A stretch of DNA of 64,000 nucleotides, taken from Auriscalpium vulgare. Lineage: Eukaryota > Basidiomycota > Agaricomycetes > Russulales > Auriscalpiaceae. The stretch lies in NCBI GenBank assembly GCA_019915015.1, contig JAHBBC010000014.1, forward strand, positions 868,001 to 932,000, written 5' to 3'. Positions 1 to 13,012 of this stretch are shown piece after piece. Both the position numbers and the translations under genes were made by a program. Every line of letters starts with the position of its first letter. Position 1 is the stretch's first letter. A model generated the notes under the pieces. The model searched no databases. It saw only the letters and a program-made list of their open reading frames with translations, and had not been told where the DNA came from.

Positions 1-525
1 ACGTTCCGCCACGCGGCCATTCTCCTCGGCCACGCGCAGAGGTTGTACGCACAAGATCGCCTTCCACGACCACTCTCGGCGGCCAGGAATCTGCTTCTGC
101 TCAGTGGCCTGCGCCGTATCCACCTATACCAGTGCCTCCTCGCTCTGACGCCGCCGTGCGTCGCCGTTCTCGGCATGTCGATGCGCAGCACGACAAGGAA
201 AACAGCAAGGCCATGATTGTGAGTGCTTCATCGAATCGCGCAGACACTCACTCATTCCTTGACGCACCAGGAGCTCCACACGCCGCCTCCGGCGCCCGTA
301 ATTCAAGCTACGCGCACGCGGCGTATGGGCAGCATATCCTCATATCAGGATGAGCTACGCGCTTCACAAGAGGTGCAGGTGGAGACGCAGCGTGCTATAC
401 TGCAAGATCTTCACCGGCGAAGGAGGCTGGTGGAGGAGGAGTTGGAGGAGCTGCACCAGCAGATGCGGAAGGTTGAGACTGTACTGATGCAGTCTGAGGC
501 GGAGCTGGCGAAGGGGCGTCTTTAA
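1..525 (+). CDS. 3' end of a gene for a proline-rich, coiled-coil-ending protein (5' truncated by window edge)
   Basis: The reading frame is open from base 3 and crosses one short intron (219-270, GTGAGT donor, CAG acceptor, phase 0). It ends with a stop at 523-525. The first exon reads as a Pro/Arg/Ser-rich disordered segment. The second exon ends in about 60 residues rich in E, Q, L and R (VEEELEELHQQMRKVETV region) with heptad spacing, which is a probable coiled coil. No catalytic or DNA-binding motif is visible in the part inside the window, so I do not assign a function. The splice keeps frame exactly, so the gene model is sound even though the family is unknown. Confidence 0.7.
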
Positions 526-1149
526 GCCTAGAGTCCAGTGATGATCGACCGCGTAGTACTCAGATCTGTCCAGACTGGAAGCACTGCAGGACATCCGATA
601 TGAGGACTTCCGAGTATGAATTTCTCGCGAAGTAAGAGTGCATAGTTGCATTGTGCACACACGACAATAATACGTACAGTATACCAGTGATAATGCTCAG
701 AACACCAACGTCCGCCCACACCCGTCGCCCACATTTAACGCGTGGCCACCCCGCGTCACAGCTTCTCGCGGGGGCGGTGCTTCCGAGAACGGTGTGCCAG
801 CTGCGGCCCTCACTGCGCTGTGCAGGCGCGATTGCGTCGAAAATGGCAGTAAGTCCGGATCGCCAGTGCGTCGCTTGAGACGCTCGCAGTTTTGTACGGT
901 TGTACCAAAGCGATAAAGCCAGGCCCGAGCTCGAATGTAGGGACAGGAAGTGCATGTGTCGAAGGTGAGTGAAAGGCGGGGATATGAAGTGATGGCCGTG
1001 CGCAGCCGGGAGAGGCACAATGACGTCAAGCTCGACGGCATTGGCCGCCAATAATCTTGGCGGCGCACTGCACCACTGCCACCACAGGACACCTTCCCTT
1101 GTACTTATAAACATCCACGGACCTGCATCCTCTGAAGATTCTTGCGATC
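526..1149. other. Intergenic region upstream of the HET-C gene
   Basis: No convincing gene is seen. The 184-codon antisense frame here has no recognisable domain and no intron structure. The right part carries the HET-C promoter. Confidence 0.5.
1106..1111 (+). promoter_or_regulatory. TATA-like element of the HET-C gene
   Basis: TATAAA lies 44 bases before the ATG at 1150, a usual position for a fungal core promoter. Confidence 0.4.
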
Positions 1150-4100
1150 ATGGCCGCGAATTGGACGCTTTGTTTCGCGATCCTGGTCGTTCTGGTTGTA
1201 TGCCTCCCTGGAAACGAAGTGCTCGCATTCGGCGCGGGCAATATCCCCTCGTACGTCCTTCTGATAATCAAATCAAAGCGCATCCTTGACATTGGCTTTA
1301 CAGGTTTGCATATCTGGAAGGACGCGCGTTTCGCCACGGTGACATTGTGAGTACCAGGATATAATGCATCTCATCCCCATGCTCATCGATCTGTGTGATT
1401 TCTCGCAGGAAGATGCTCTCTCTGAATTGGCGAAGAAGAGTGGAGGATTTGCGCTGGGTGCTCTGATCGGGAAAGGAGGCTCGAAATTTGGCGGGTTAGA
1501 TATTAAACGCGTCTACTTCGGGTGAGTCGCAGTTCCCGTGAATGCATAGGTGTGGCCCTATGGCTAGGGTCGGGCGACGTAGGGCGGACTATCTGCCATG
1601 CGCATGCTCTGTATTGTGCGCACGCACTGTACTGCGACTGCGCATGCAGAAGGCACCGCATGCGGCTTGGGACGCATGTAGTGTGAGCATGCGCATATCC
1701 AATTACATATCCTACCCTACTCTCCCCTCAACTATCATCTAATTTTGTTCTTGTAGAAACTGGCTCCGAGACTACAGTCAGGTACGTCTTCATGCGTCAT
1801 TGTGGTGTCGGACAGCCCTCTGGACACAGCATACAGGCCGTTGACATAGCCGGCTTGAAGAAGCTCGACTTTCAGGTCAGTCTATTGTCTCCTGCTTAAC
1901 ACCGCACGTGTATGCTCACGCTGTCATAGACAATACTCAATTTGTGCATGGCCCTTGGCTTTCTGGTTGGTTGTGTTCGCCCTGAGCTTCGCCCTGCGCC
2001 TGACAGTGTTGTTTTTCGCCAATAGGCGAATGGCTATGCAACTGCTGAATTTGAAGTCACAAAAGAGCGGCTGGGCGTTTACCTTCCGGTGCGTATCGGA
2101 TTGCGCTGCCAGTGCCACGAAAAGACTACTTCGCGTGCTGACCTGTAGTCTGTGCAGACCGAACACATCGATAATCCCAAAGGCTACGGAGAGGGCGAAG
2201 ATGCTCGCAGATATGATCCCAGGCTGCGCGGCCCTGTAGACGTGAGTTCTCAGACTTCCATCTCATTCAGTTTGCCTTAAGACATGTGTCATAGCCTCGA
2301 GAATTGGAAGTCGACCCGCGCTCAGGGATGAAGAACTATATCGCCAATGGTAGATATATTTCTCTATACAACCAAGTCAATAATTGACGGCGTCGACCAC
2401 AGAGAACGGAAACTGGGACACAAGTAAAGCGCTCGTCCGCCGTACACTCGCAAAGTGCATTCATCTTGGCCGCCAACATCGTTCGCAAGGCCGCAAGGAA
2501 GATGAATACGAGGCGTACCGACTCCTGGGCCAAGCCGTGTGTGCTTCTCCCGCCCTAACCCTTTCTCAAACTAAGTGCGAGCCTTTTTGTTAGCTTCACA
2601 CGCTCGAAGATTTTGCTGCGCACTCTAACTTCTGCGAACTCGCACTTGTTTCCCTGGGCCATCAGAACGTGTTTGTTCATGTCGGAGACAGTGCGCGCGT
2701 GCAGGCGCCCAATGGCAAATGGGTTGCACCGCTTGTGACCGGTACATTCGGCGGGAGTGATTTCCTGTACAGTTTGTTGGGAGGTGCGTGAGCGTCCGCG
2801 CCCCTGTCAAGCTGTGCCTGAACATTTAACAGAGGCAACGGATCATATCGTGCGTCAATCGCCAAGGAGTTTATTGAATACAGAGCTAACTCAAGTACTG
2901 TATTTCTTTAGAGCGAGGTACGTAGCGTCATGTCACATGGATACTCACCACGTTTTAACCTTCCTTCCCACAGGCATCCGTAACCGACCTCAATAAAGCC
3001 ATAGACTCCGCCAAGACGCGCTCCAGAGGCGGCGGCCTCACCCCCGCCGATACGCTGCGCGACCTGCTCTTCAAATTACCTGGGGGCTCCAGCTCCGAGA
3101 TGTCCCGCGACTTGGAGGGCATCGAACGCATTCGCGATGCGCCGGCGCAAGGAGGGAAGCCCCCGGAGCAGATGAGCCCGCAGGAGCTGCACGCCGTGCT
3201 GTGGCAGGTGCTCAGTTTTAGGGATGGCAGTAAGTCGCATCTCTGTGGCCTCTATGTACAAAACAAAGTGCTCATGGAGTGCAGTCGTGAAGAAAATTGA
3301 GCAGACCATCGGTGAGTGGCTTAGCCAATGTATTCTAGCACGTGAAACTCATGAAGCATTCATGTGCAGAGAAGATCCCTGGGCTTGGGCCATTGATTGA
3401 AAAACTGATGGACTCGATATCCGGTGAGATAGGCGATACGCCTCGATGTGATCCATTGCTGACATTGTGGTGGTGCCCAGTCTTCGTCTTCACAACCCTG
3501 GAGGTCAGTTGACGCATCTTCTCCAAGCGTGAATACAACCTAACTGACGCCTGCCATAGCCATTCTTGAAGCCAATACTCTCGACTGCGAGTAGTCAGCT
3601 CTCAACGGCATCTAGCGAAGTCATCAACAAGCATGACCAGTATGAGGTATACACTATGATCATCTATATATCCGCTGTGGTCACATACTGACACTCATCC
3701 ATGTACTTAGGTGTTCAATGATCCCAGAGCCGTGAGCAACTTGCACAAAGTCTTGCAGCTCACGCTGACCGCATCCGCTTAGGATGACCCGACGCACTCG
3801 TTCCTGAGCAAGGATCATTTCGTAAGTCCCTAGTTCAGCATGCTCGAAGCAAATTTCATCAGTGTATCTTGTAGGACCTCATTCTGAACGAACCAGCAGG
3901 TAATCTGGCCAAGATTGTGGTGGTAAGCCATCCGACCGGCGAAAAGAGAGACGACGTTGACGACGAGTTTTCAGAAATATTCCGTCAGCCGCATCGCCAA
4001 AGCCTGGGATGATACCTCAGTAAACGTTCACAACCTCGCAGAGGATATTTTGCAATGCCTGTGAGCTTGGTGAACCTTCGTGCTCTCCACGCAATCTCAT

Positions 4101-5128
4101 GGCATTTGCCCAGCTTCCATCCCGACTTCCATCACTCCGGCTCTGAAATCCAGCGCGAGATGATGCAGTATATGCGCCACTGGGTCCAGTCACTTGGGAA
4201 CAAGCAAAACGAAATCATCAATCGCCTATCTAAGGAATCTGTCCGCACTCACAAGAATGTCCGCCTGGGAGGCGAAGGCGGCCCCGCTGCAGCGGAGGGC
4301 TCCTGGGCGCAGAACGCGGGCCACCAGGCACAGGCGGGCATCGGCGGCTACCTGCACGAAATTCCCGGCGTGTCGCAAGCCCAGGGATTGATGAACACGT
4401 TCTCTGGTGGTCCGAAAAGAGATGGCCCGAGCAGCTACGGCGGCCCCGCGTATGGTGGCATGCCCGCGGCCGGCGCCCCTCCGATCATCCAATCAGCCAC
4501 CCGTCCGTCCGGTGGACAGTCCGCTGATTACTACGGCGAGGGCGCAAAGCCGGCTCCGCCGCCGCCCAATGTACACTCATATCCTGGCGGATCACCTGCA
4601 CCGAACGCGTACCCTGCCGCAGCCCCACCTGCTCATGGACACCACGCTCATGGCCACGGTCACGGCCACGGCCACCACGGTGGCGTACATGGCGGCGGTC
4701 CTCCAGCGATTCCCGACGAGGCATCGTACGGAGGCATGCCTGGCGCAGGTGCGCCATCCTTCCCCGGCAGCTCCGCGTCGCAATACCCTGCCGAGCCTTC
4801 CTACGGCCATGCACAGTCCTCGTACCCAGGCCAGGCATACCCCGGCCAGGCGCAATCATCGTTCCCCGGCCAGTCGTCGTACCCTGGGCAGCCGCAGCCG
4901 CCGTATCACCCCACCCCACCTAGCATGCCGGGGGCCAACGACGGATATGCGCCGCCATACGGCATGCCGGGAGGTGGTCCACCGGGAGGTTACGGCGCGC
5001 CGGGAGGGCCGTCGTCTTATGGCCCCCCAGGTGGGTTCGGCTTCCCCGATGCTGGGCAGGGGCAAGGACAGCCTGGGTTCCCCGACGCACAGCATCAGCC
5101 AGGTGGGTATGGTGGGTATCAGTACTGA
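1150..5128 (+). CDS. het-C: Heterokaryon-incompatibility protein HET-C family
   Basis: A multi-exon gene encoding roughly 900 residues of the HET-C family. In Neurospora and Podospora this family acts in vegetative incompatibility; it is otherwise a broadly conserved secretory-pathway protein of uncertain biochemical role. The ATG at 1150 opens a hydrophobic signal peptide (WTLCFAILVVLVVCLPG). The family signatures follow across exons: AFGAGNIPS / FAYLEGRAFRHGDI, LDIKRVYFGNWLRDYSQ, DIAGLKKL, YLPVEHIDNPKGYGEGEDAR, LGQALHTLEDFAAHSNFCEL and GGSDFLYSLLGE. The last large exon (about 4120-5128) starts FHPDFHHSGSEIQREM and ends in a long Gly/Pro/Tyr/Gln-rich tail with a His-Gly repeat (HGHHAHGHGHGHGHHGG), typical of HET-C C-termini. 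At least a dozen introns of about 50 bp keep frame. The gene is convergent with the OPT transporter, with 258 bp between stops. Confidence 0.93.
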
Positions 5129-5252
5129 GCGAGCGCAGGTTTGTGAGCTGTGTCTTTCGCAGGACATGTACGATGGAGGATATTGCGTGTGTTTGCGAAT
5201 CGGATACCGATGCGATTTATTTTTGTTTCTTCTGTACACCAAAGTAGCTCTC

Positions 5253-5258
5253 AATAAA
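5253..5258 (+). terminator. Polyadenylation signal AATAAA of HET-C
   Basis: A perfect AATAAA lies about 125 bases after the HET-C stop, in the short gap before the convergent OPT gene. Confidence 0.5.
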
Positions 5259-5386
5259 TGAGCTTGAACGTTTGAGCCTCGCGTGAATAGGCACCAGATC
5301 ACCAACAAGACTAAGTTGACTTATTACAATTGCGTTCCAAATACAAAATCGCAATCAATCTATCCATACAACAGACGCATAACCTC

Positions 5387-8008
5387 TCACCACGACGTCG
5401 GCCCAAACGAATCGCCGTCAGCCAGAGCCTTGTGCGGAGTGCCGATGGCGTCGGCGTTGTTGTTGAAGATGGAATTGCCCCACCACGACTGGATGCTGTT
5501 CAAGCCAATGTTCCCGTTCTTCGGGTACTGCAGGATGAAGAAGATGAGGATGGAGGAGACCGCATAACCTGCATCCAGCCCCGCCGACAACACGTAGTTG
5601 TACTTCGACCACCACCGGAAGTGACGGCGACGAATCACGTAGTTGAAGAGGAAGGCCATGATGACCCACGGGACGTAGTTGATCGGCGTCGCGGGCGGCA
5701 TGTTGCCCGTGCCCGTGAAGATGAGGGGGAAGTTGAGGTACTTCAGGATGTTCCATTTGAGGCGGCGGTGCAGGATGTACTGGCCGACGGGTGCGAGGAC
5801 CCCGACGAGGAAGAACCACACGAGACCGTGGTAGATCTGGCCAGACGAGAAGATGCGTTGCGGCCCGATCACACCCCAGATGATCGACGCCGTGCCGAAC
5901 ACCTGCGTGTTCGCGCAAATGAAATGGTCCTTCTGGTCTGCCGAGCAGATGTCGTTGACGTTGCTGAACATCCACGCCTGCACACCGAGCTGTACCGTGC
6001 CAGCAATGACGGTCGCGACGACCTGGCACCAGAACATCGGGCGCGGCGGGATCTTCATGTAGTGGCCGAGCTTAAAGTCGGAGGTGAACTGCAGTGCCTG
6101 AGACATCGTGATGTATCCCCAGGTCTTGAACTGCATCATGGCGACGGGCTTGCCAGGGACGGCGTAGCCAATGATGAGCTCCGTGATGACGTTCAAGCCA
6201 ACCTGCTGGTTGGTGATGGCCTGGATGATACCGATAGGGACAGTATAGACGAACGCTGTTGACGGCATTAGAGAGGAACATAAACAACGCTCAATAAGCA
6301 AACGCACAGATGATGAGGCCCAGGACGAGCGCCCATACGGGAAGGTCACTATTCCAGACTTCGATAACGACGATACCGAACACGAACATGGAAACTGAGG
6401 ATATTAGCGTTAGCGAGCAGGACTAAAGAGTAAATGACATGATGAAACTCACCGAAGATAACAGCATACCACCAGTCGGGCACCTGAGAGTACACGGACA
6501 TGAGGCGGGCGTGGATGTCGGGCTGCTCAGAGAGCGAGCGACGAGCCTGAACCCAAAGCTGCTTGCGGTAGTACAGGAAGGTGTGCGTGACAGTCGCCGT
6601 GATTGACGCGAACGAGAGGCCATAGGAAATGGCGAAGGAGACCGAAATGAACAGGGGGCTGTACGCCTCGTACGCCTCCTTGTTGAACGAGGCATCGCTG
6701 TTGATAATCTGCGTAACGTTGTACCTGTCGCCGAAGCGATCGAAGGAATGTGAGCTGACGATGGGCAGGTAGCCACTGTTCCAGGTGTTCTTGAAGTAGA
6801 GGATGGGGGCGATGACCCAGTAGAAGAGCACAACGGCCATGCCGATGTTGGCAGCAGCCCACCATGGTACGGGTAGGGGAGAGCCGTTATATGCGATCTG
6901 GCCCCAATCGAATGTAAGGAGACCCATCGAGAGGCCGTGTTGTGTGCCAAATAGCGTGTTGACCGTGACATTGTTAGGCTTAATCCAGCAGATCCACGAG
7001 AACACTGACAGCGCCTGGAATAGATAGCCGGGAAGGAGTTCTACACGCACATCAGCTCACCAGAAAAGAAAAACAAAGGATGAACATACGGTAGAAGCCG
7101 TAACCGAAGAAGACGTAGGCGAAAAACCGTTCACGGGAAATTCCCCCGCTCCCCTTAGTCCCGGCAGTCTCTTGGGCGTGCAACGTGTTGAAGAGCGCAG
7201 CGGTGACAAGGTTAGCGGGCCAGATCATGGACGGAGGTGACACAAGGAAACGCTTGCAGATACCAGCGATCGAGAAGCCGATCAGCTGGGTCGACATGAC
7301 GAGCATCCACTGGTCTGCAGAGTGTCATCAGCGCACTTGACGCCAGAAATTCCGAGACAGCGACTTACAACCAAAGTTGGTGATATCCCCGTAGAAAACA
7401 CGCTGCACGGCGATAATGTCTGTAGCGTAGGCTGGCCCAGCTCCGACGCTGGCCATGATCGTGACGATGACGTGCTCCTTGATAGTGAACGGACCGCCAT
7501 TGAGGGAGTGGCCAAAGACCGTCCACTGGGGAACGACGCGTGCCCACAGTCGGCATAACGGGAGAGTGAGCAACTGGGGCACGATCTAAAGGAAAGGAGG
7601 CCGGTGTCAGCCCAGTGCCGTAGGGTTCCCACAAGCTAGAACTTACTCCAGAGACGTACACACCAGGGTACCGGAAGGAGAAGAATTGGTTGATGCCGGG
7701 TACGATGATAGCCCACAAGAGGCCGAAGATCCACGTGCGGATGGTCGACACGGGCATGGACGGGTCGTCCGTGTTGGCGACGGCCGAACGAACTTCTGGG
7801 TAAGGAGACTCATCCTCGAGTTCCACGCCCGCCGCGTCGTAGTTGGGATCAGCTACCGCGTTGTCGATGGGCTGAGCCTGTATATTTTGGGGTCAGGGTA
7901 TGCGACATGGATAGAGCCAGAACGTACATCGGCGGAAGGGTCCTTGGCGTCGAGGCCTTTCTCGGCATCGAAGGCATGACCGTCCTTCTGTTCATAGACT
8001 GCAGACAT
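5387..8008 (-). CDS. Oligopeptide transporter, OPT family
   Basis: Proton-coupled plasma-membrane transporter of small peptides, of the Isp4/Opt1 type. The ATG is at 8006-8008 and the stop at 5387-5389. The N-terminus is acidic and hydrophilic; after one intron it reads EDESPYPEVRSAVANTDDP, the family's usual start of the conserved part. Next come TWIFGLLWAIIVPGINQFFS and FRYPGVYVSG (the NQFF-FRYP signature) and NGGPFTIKEHVIVTIMA. Many membrane helices follow, interrupted by short introns around 7310-7370, 7050-7080, 6400-6450 and 6290-6350. The C-terminal exon has WWSKYNYVLSAGLDAGYA and WWGN, characteristic of the OPT C-terminus. About 800 residues are expected, normal for the family. I see no broken exon. 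Strong 310-codon frames on the opposite strand are shadows. Confidence 0.93.
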
Positions 8009-10159
8009 GGCTGCCTGAGGTCGCTCTGAAGGGGGCGAAGCCTAGTGACGCTCGCGCGGGCAGCAGAGGATGAATTCATGTGGTGATGCGCAGGCGTCTT
8101 TATGTATGACGGACGCCGTGTGCTGCACACCGGGGAGGATCGGCTAAGGATTCGAATCTCGGCGTCAAAGCGGGGGGAGCACATGAATTGAAAGGTCGGC
8201 ATAGACGCCATCAATTGTTATCAGGTGGCGATCGTGCAATGCACTCACGCATGCAGAGAACCAGGGCATGTACATGGCCGCGCATGCGTATATGAGAAGG
8301 GTGAGTAGATGCCCACGAGCTCGAGAATCGACAGTCTTGCCAGTGGTACTGTCGCCGCTAGTACTAGTAGTTCAAGGTGCATGTCGTCGGAGACTAACAT
8401 GCAGGGAGCCTGAGACTGCTAAGTAATCGCGATCAGCAACACAAAGACGCCGCCGTCGCTGCGTAGCGGCTGACAACCTGCAAGACTGTGGCGGTGACTC
8501 GGACCACGCTGATCTTGCGGACCACGCGCTGCTTACACCACAGGTTTAATATCACCACGCGAACGAAGTGAGTACGCCATTCTTGCATGCGCTGTCGCGG
8601 GGAGCTGGACGCCCGGTCGGGCGGTGCAGGGACAGGGACCCGCTGCCAGCCGCTCAGATTGACCGAGGTGACTATATCAGTCGCTAATTGAAGAGGTGAA
8701 GTAGTAAGTACCCGGGGTTTCGATGTCCCTGGATGAGAAACCGGATTCAGCCTCGCGAGTATGCCTCATGCGCAGTCCATAGGTATGCCATTCACCTTTT
8801 GCTCCCGGTCGCGGAGTGGTGACAGCGGTGCGTGCTTGTGGTTGGGGCCGTCAGCACCCTTCTTAATGACCCGCTATCAGCGTGGCGACGCAAGCGAGGG
8901 CAGACCCTTCATACGAATGAGGCTGGCACTGAGACTTCCGCCTTGAAACATCCGGAGCAACCGAGACTTGTCTGGGATCCGCAGGCCGAGCCGCCGAGAT
9001 AGGATCATTGGGCTACGTACGAGCGTTTCTGAGCAAATCAACTTCACGACTCGCGGCGGTGTCCGGAGAGCGTGTATCCTTCATGGCGAGATGCAATAGC
9101 AAGTTAATTGAGCGCCATCTGTACATGCCCCTTGGTGCACATGGAACGGACAGGTGGAAGTCTGTCGGCTAATCCAGTCTCAGATACCAGTGGCGGAATG
9201 CAATGTTATTGGTCGAAACTTGACCGCTGATAAGAACAGAGCGGTGTGAACTCGCTTAGCTTGCGTTCAAGAAGCTCCCAGAGCGACCTTGCAATAGATG
9301 CGCATGCTACACCAATTAACATTGTCCAGACCGCTGTCCCATGGCACTGGAGCCGAAGATACATACGTCAGAGAAGCATGCGTAACGCGCGGTACCTTAG
9401 CTTGGGGATGAACACACTGCTAGTGCGCTAGCCAGTTGCTAGCCAGTCGGCACCCTCCTCTGGACTCAGGCGGGATGGCTAGTGGGAGAGTATCGAGGTC
9501 AGACATGCTTCAAATTTATATGGGTGAACGAATTGTTCGAGAAGACTAAAGAACAAGAGTTGAAGACCGTACTGTGCGCCTAGTGGAAAAGCCGTCCGCA
9601 GTCTATCATGCGAATGCGCCAGCTTTTTTATATAGCGGCCGACAGATCGACTCGGAGATCTACAAAACTCGAGGTCAATTTAAGTGATGTATCGTTGATA
9701 GATGCGATCTGTCCGCTTTGTCAGTGGCCAGATAACCTGCCAGTGTCAGCTGTGGTTGCCCCCCTTTGATCCATCACCCACTCTCCGTCCGTCGCAGCAG
9801 CAGCATGGCATCGACAGCTGAATGCATGTTCGGCTAGGATTAAAGCTTGACACTTTGAAGGCGTACCAGGACTTCGGAAAGCCGCCGAGGCCACACCGTT
9901 GCAGCCATGCGGGAGATCGTTCAACGAGACTGCACAACCCTTAATAGGTGGTCCTGTCCCTCTCACTGGCCGTCGTCCTCCTGTGTCCTTAGCTTAAACT
10001 GAAGGGTTTCCAGACGCGTTCTATACCCGCAGGCTCCGGAGATATGCAGTCCGTATCGGTCTGAGAAAACATGTTGACGGTGCGGTGAAAGCCGAGTCAA
10101 AGATCGCCAACCGTAACAGATCAAGACTCGGTGATAGGACAAACCGATTGAATGCGAAC
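8009..10159. other. About 2.1 kb without a recognisable gene
   Basis: All frames are short and none resembles a known domain. The left end must contain the OPT promoter. The remainder could be decayed sequence downstream of the carboxylesterase relic. No tRNA is found. Confidence 0.5.
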
Positions 10160-12500
10160 GAAATTATTGATGTAAATGGGTTGGAGAGTGAAAGATTCCC
10201 GACAAACTCCAAAGCCCGCGAGCGGTAATTGTCGTCGTCTTTTGTGATCTGGAGGAAGACGCTGTCATGCAACACGACCGATTGAGGCTTTCTCACATCG
10301 TATTGGGGCCACGGGGGCGGCCAGCGCCTTGCCGTTCGGCCCGTCGGAGTTGTCGGTGAAGCGGAGGATCACGTAGTCCGCGAGCTCTCCGCCGGGGTCA
10401 AATGTGGCAACAAGATCTGTCATACGTGCCTGACACAGCTCTGACAGTCAGCGATGTCAGGCATGCGATCTATGTGCACTCACAGCGCGCCGAAAAAACA
10501 CAGACTGTACACAATGAGCTGAAAGAATTGCAATGGAAACATATGCATGCGTATGGAATGCCCAAGCCCTCTGTGCTCCGAAGCATGGTGATTCATGAAA
10601 AAGCAGCGTGGACCATGGAAAGCGAAGTCTCCGCCCAGAGCCGCAGGGCGCTTGGAACTGCAGGCCGAGCATGTTGTTGATGCCAGTGTAGAAGGGTTCA
10701 GAGGATTGGCTTTTTGGGGTAGTACCGAAGTAGCAAGTTGGTAGCAAGTCTATCTCTGGATCTGATGCGTTCGGCATGTGTGCCCCTTCAAGCGTTCCGA
10801 CTTGACCTCGTCTTCGGTCGTGTGAGAGTCAATCAGCAACCACCTACTGTAATGCAGCGACGGAACGAGATTTCTAGGTGATGTTGGCGGACCGGAGATC
10901 GCAAAAAGGACCCCTCATCGTCGCAGCTGCTTATGTGCAGTTGTTGAGCCTGATCGAAGCGGAAAAAGAAACAGGGCGCAGTAATGAACTATTACCAGAG
11001 ATATGAACGGGATGTTGGCCACGCTAGCCACGCTGCCTCGGGAGAACGAGTTGATGCGGCGGCGGGGCCACAAAATCGCCCAGCACGTCGTTCCTACCTG
11101 GTAGTAGGAGAAGTCAGCGGCTCTGCTCAAGGGCTTTCTTGAAGGTGCCGGAAGGGATAATCCGTAGGCACTGCAACGTGTTGTTGGTCCGATCGCACCC
11201 CGTGGCCTCGGCCATAGCAACATGATATAAATCAAAATTCCAAGGGTAACGAGAGCGTTAGGGCAACATACGGGTGACAAGGAGCGGGCCACCCGGCGAC
11301 TGCATGATAACACCACAAAACAGGCCTTCGGTGTCTCCGCCATTGGTGAGCATAAGCAGATTGACCGAGATGGTACCCGCGCTCTCTCCCCAGCTAGCAA
11401 TGTTACGATCAGTTGCATGTTCGCTAGATCGCTCGAGTCGACGTACATGGAGACTTATCTCCGCCGAAGTTGCGAGTGTATTTCTGCACTCAGCGCTTGG
11501 CGAGTCATTCTGTTCAAGTAGTATACAGTATATATGAGAAGATTGGGCGAGGCGCGTAGTCGACAGGGACTTCCGATCGTTGAGTTCAAGTTCTAGATTT
11601 CTGAGTCCGGCTTCTAGGACATCCTTTTCCACCGAGGGAGCCGTACCGTACGCTGACGGCCTGCGATAAGTCGGATCTCCCAAAGTCAGGAGATTGGATG
11701 ACGCTCACCAGATATGCCGATACACAAACGAATCAGGCAACGGCAAAGAACTCTGGGCGTGCAACTCACCGGTAGTTCACATGACTGGCTGCCTGGCTTC
11801 TAGGGTATCTAACGCAAGGACATCATAGACTTCTGGGATTCAACATGAACATCAGGGATGCTCACAGTTTTGTTCCACCAATCCGGAAACCACCTGAACG
11901 AAGGCGCTATGTCATCTGACGGGCTAGTTGTAAACGGCAGCCTTTCGTCCATCCAATATCCAATGCGGCGTGCTAAGCATAATGACGGCTGGTGGCAGTA
12001 AAGGACATGACTTACAATGACGACACGAAGTTTTGCACCAGGAGCAGCACCGGCTGGGATTACGACGTTCAGGCTGAGACCTGAAAGTCAACATATTAGA
12101 TCCACAGATACGTATTCTATAACGCTGGAGACTCACAAGCCTCATCGTCGGGCGCCAGAGTGGTGACCATCAAACCTACTCACAGCTCTACGCATCTTAC
12201 TGTCAACCCAGCTTGGCAAGGTCAACTTGCAGGGCATCTGGGGGCAGCTTGTCACATAAGTGATTGACCGCCTGGGCACCATTGGTGCAGCACGCATGAT
12301 CAAAGCTTGAACGTCCAGAACGGCAGCCGCGAGTGTCTGAATCCCGAGTATGGCGGGGAAAAAGCGGTGGTGTGTCGAAATGCGGCGTAAGTAGTCATAT
12401 TCGGTGCGGAGGGGGCGTATCCTGACCACAATCTCCACTCACTGGCCCTTCGCCTGTCAACGAAGCCTGCATGTGGCCGCCGTGTCAATGCCGAGATGGC
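10160..12500 (-). pseudogene. Decayed type-B carboxylesterase/lipase
   Basis: Read on the minus strand, pieces of a fungal alpha/beta-hydrolase of the type-B carboxylesterase family appear in the correct order but in changing frames. They are: an RRF..PYSGFRHSRLPFWTF-like N-terminal segment (about 12330), DDEAC then LSLNVVIPAG (about 12050-12160), the nucleophile elbow WGESAG with HMLTNGGDTEGLF-like context (about 11340-11400), ATGC..TLQCLR (about 11190), GSVASVANIPFIS (about 11020), SEPFYTGINNMLG (about 10700), and LPPWPQYD-like then KPQSVVLHDSVFLQITKDD (about 10220-10310). The Trp expected in the RWVQKY motif is a TGA at 11490-11492. FGGD and the following VSIWGESAG stretch are in different frames even after removing a plausible intron. 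Several other frame changes occur downstream. I conclude it is an inactive relic; a very intron-rich intact gene is unlikely given the nonsense codon. Confidence 0.75.
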
Positions 12501-13012
12501 AGCCTGGCCCCTACGCTGTAGCTGGGGCGACCCGTTTCTGAGGCGGTATTTCACATACCTAGTTCAGTGACGATGCTGATCATCGTCACCTGCAGAAGGC
12601 TTCGAAGTCAAGCAGAGGATGATGGAGGCGGCTGGCAGCAACTTGCGGATCTACAAAGCTGAGCTCTGCCAGTGCTCGTTGCCACAGCGAGGCTAATTGA
12701 TAGTGAAGCTGAAGAACGAGCGTCGTCGTCATGATCAGACGGCAAGTAGCGCTCCGCTTGATCTTATCGTTATCTGATATCCAGCACATTCCCAAATGTT
12801 TTTAAAAAAGTGGTATACAGTCGTATCTCGTAAATAGTCATATCTAGGTGTTCTACATACAATCTACAGAGGTTCGTGACAATCATGTGTTCGTCACAGT
12901 CCGACTCAAGAGGCACTCCTAATAATGCGCTGCGCCAACCCAGTGAAATGACGATGGTATAAGTTCACTGGCAAGCAGTATCAGATTTGTCTCGACGTTG
13001 AAGTTTGAAGGC
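12501..13012. other. Spacer between carboxylesterase relic and ferric reductase
   Basis: No coding signal is recognised. It may include the relic's former promoter and the reductase 3' UTR. Confidence 0.4.

Noticed and set aside
4407..5261. 284-codon frame overlapping the HET-C tail
   Set aside because: Alternative frame of the repetitive Gly/Pro/Tyr coding region; rich in Arg/His/Thr, no motif.
5330..6262. 310-codon plus-strand frame
   Set aside because: Lies antisense to clear OPT transporter exons; no domain and an unlikely composition (Arg/Asp/Val/His-rich).
8140..8170. GATTCGAATC, resembling a tRNA T-loop/B box
   Set aside because: The flanking bases do not form a T stem and no acceptor or anticodon arms can be drawn.
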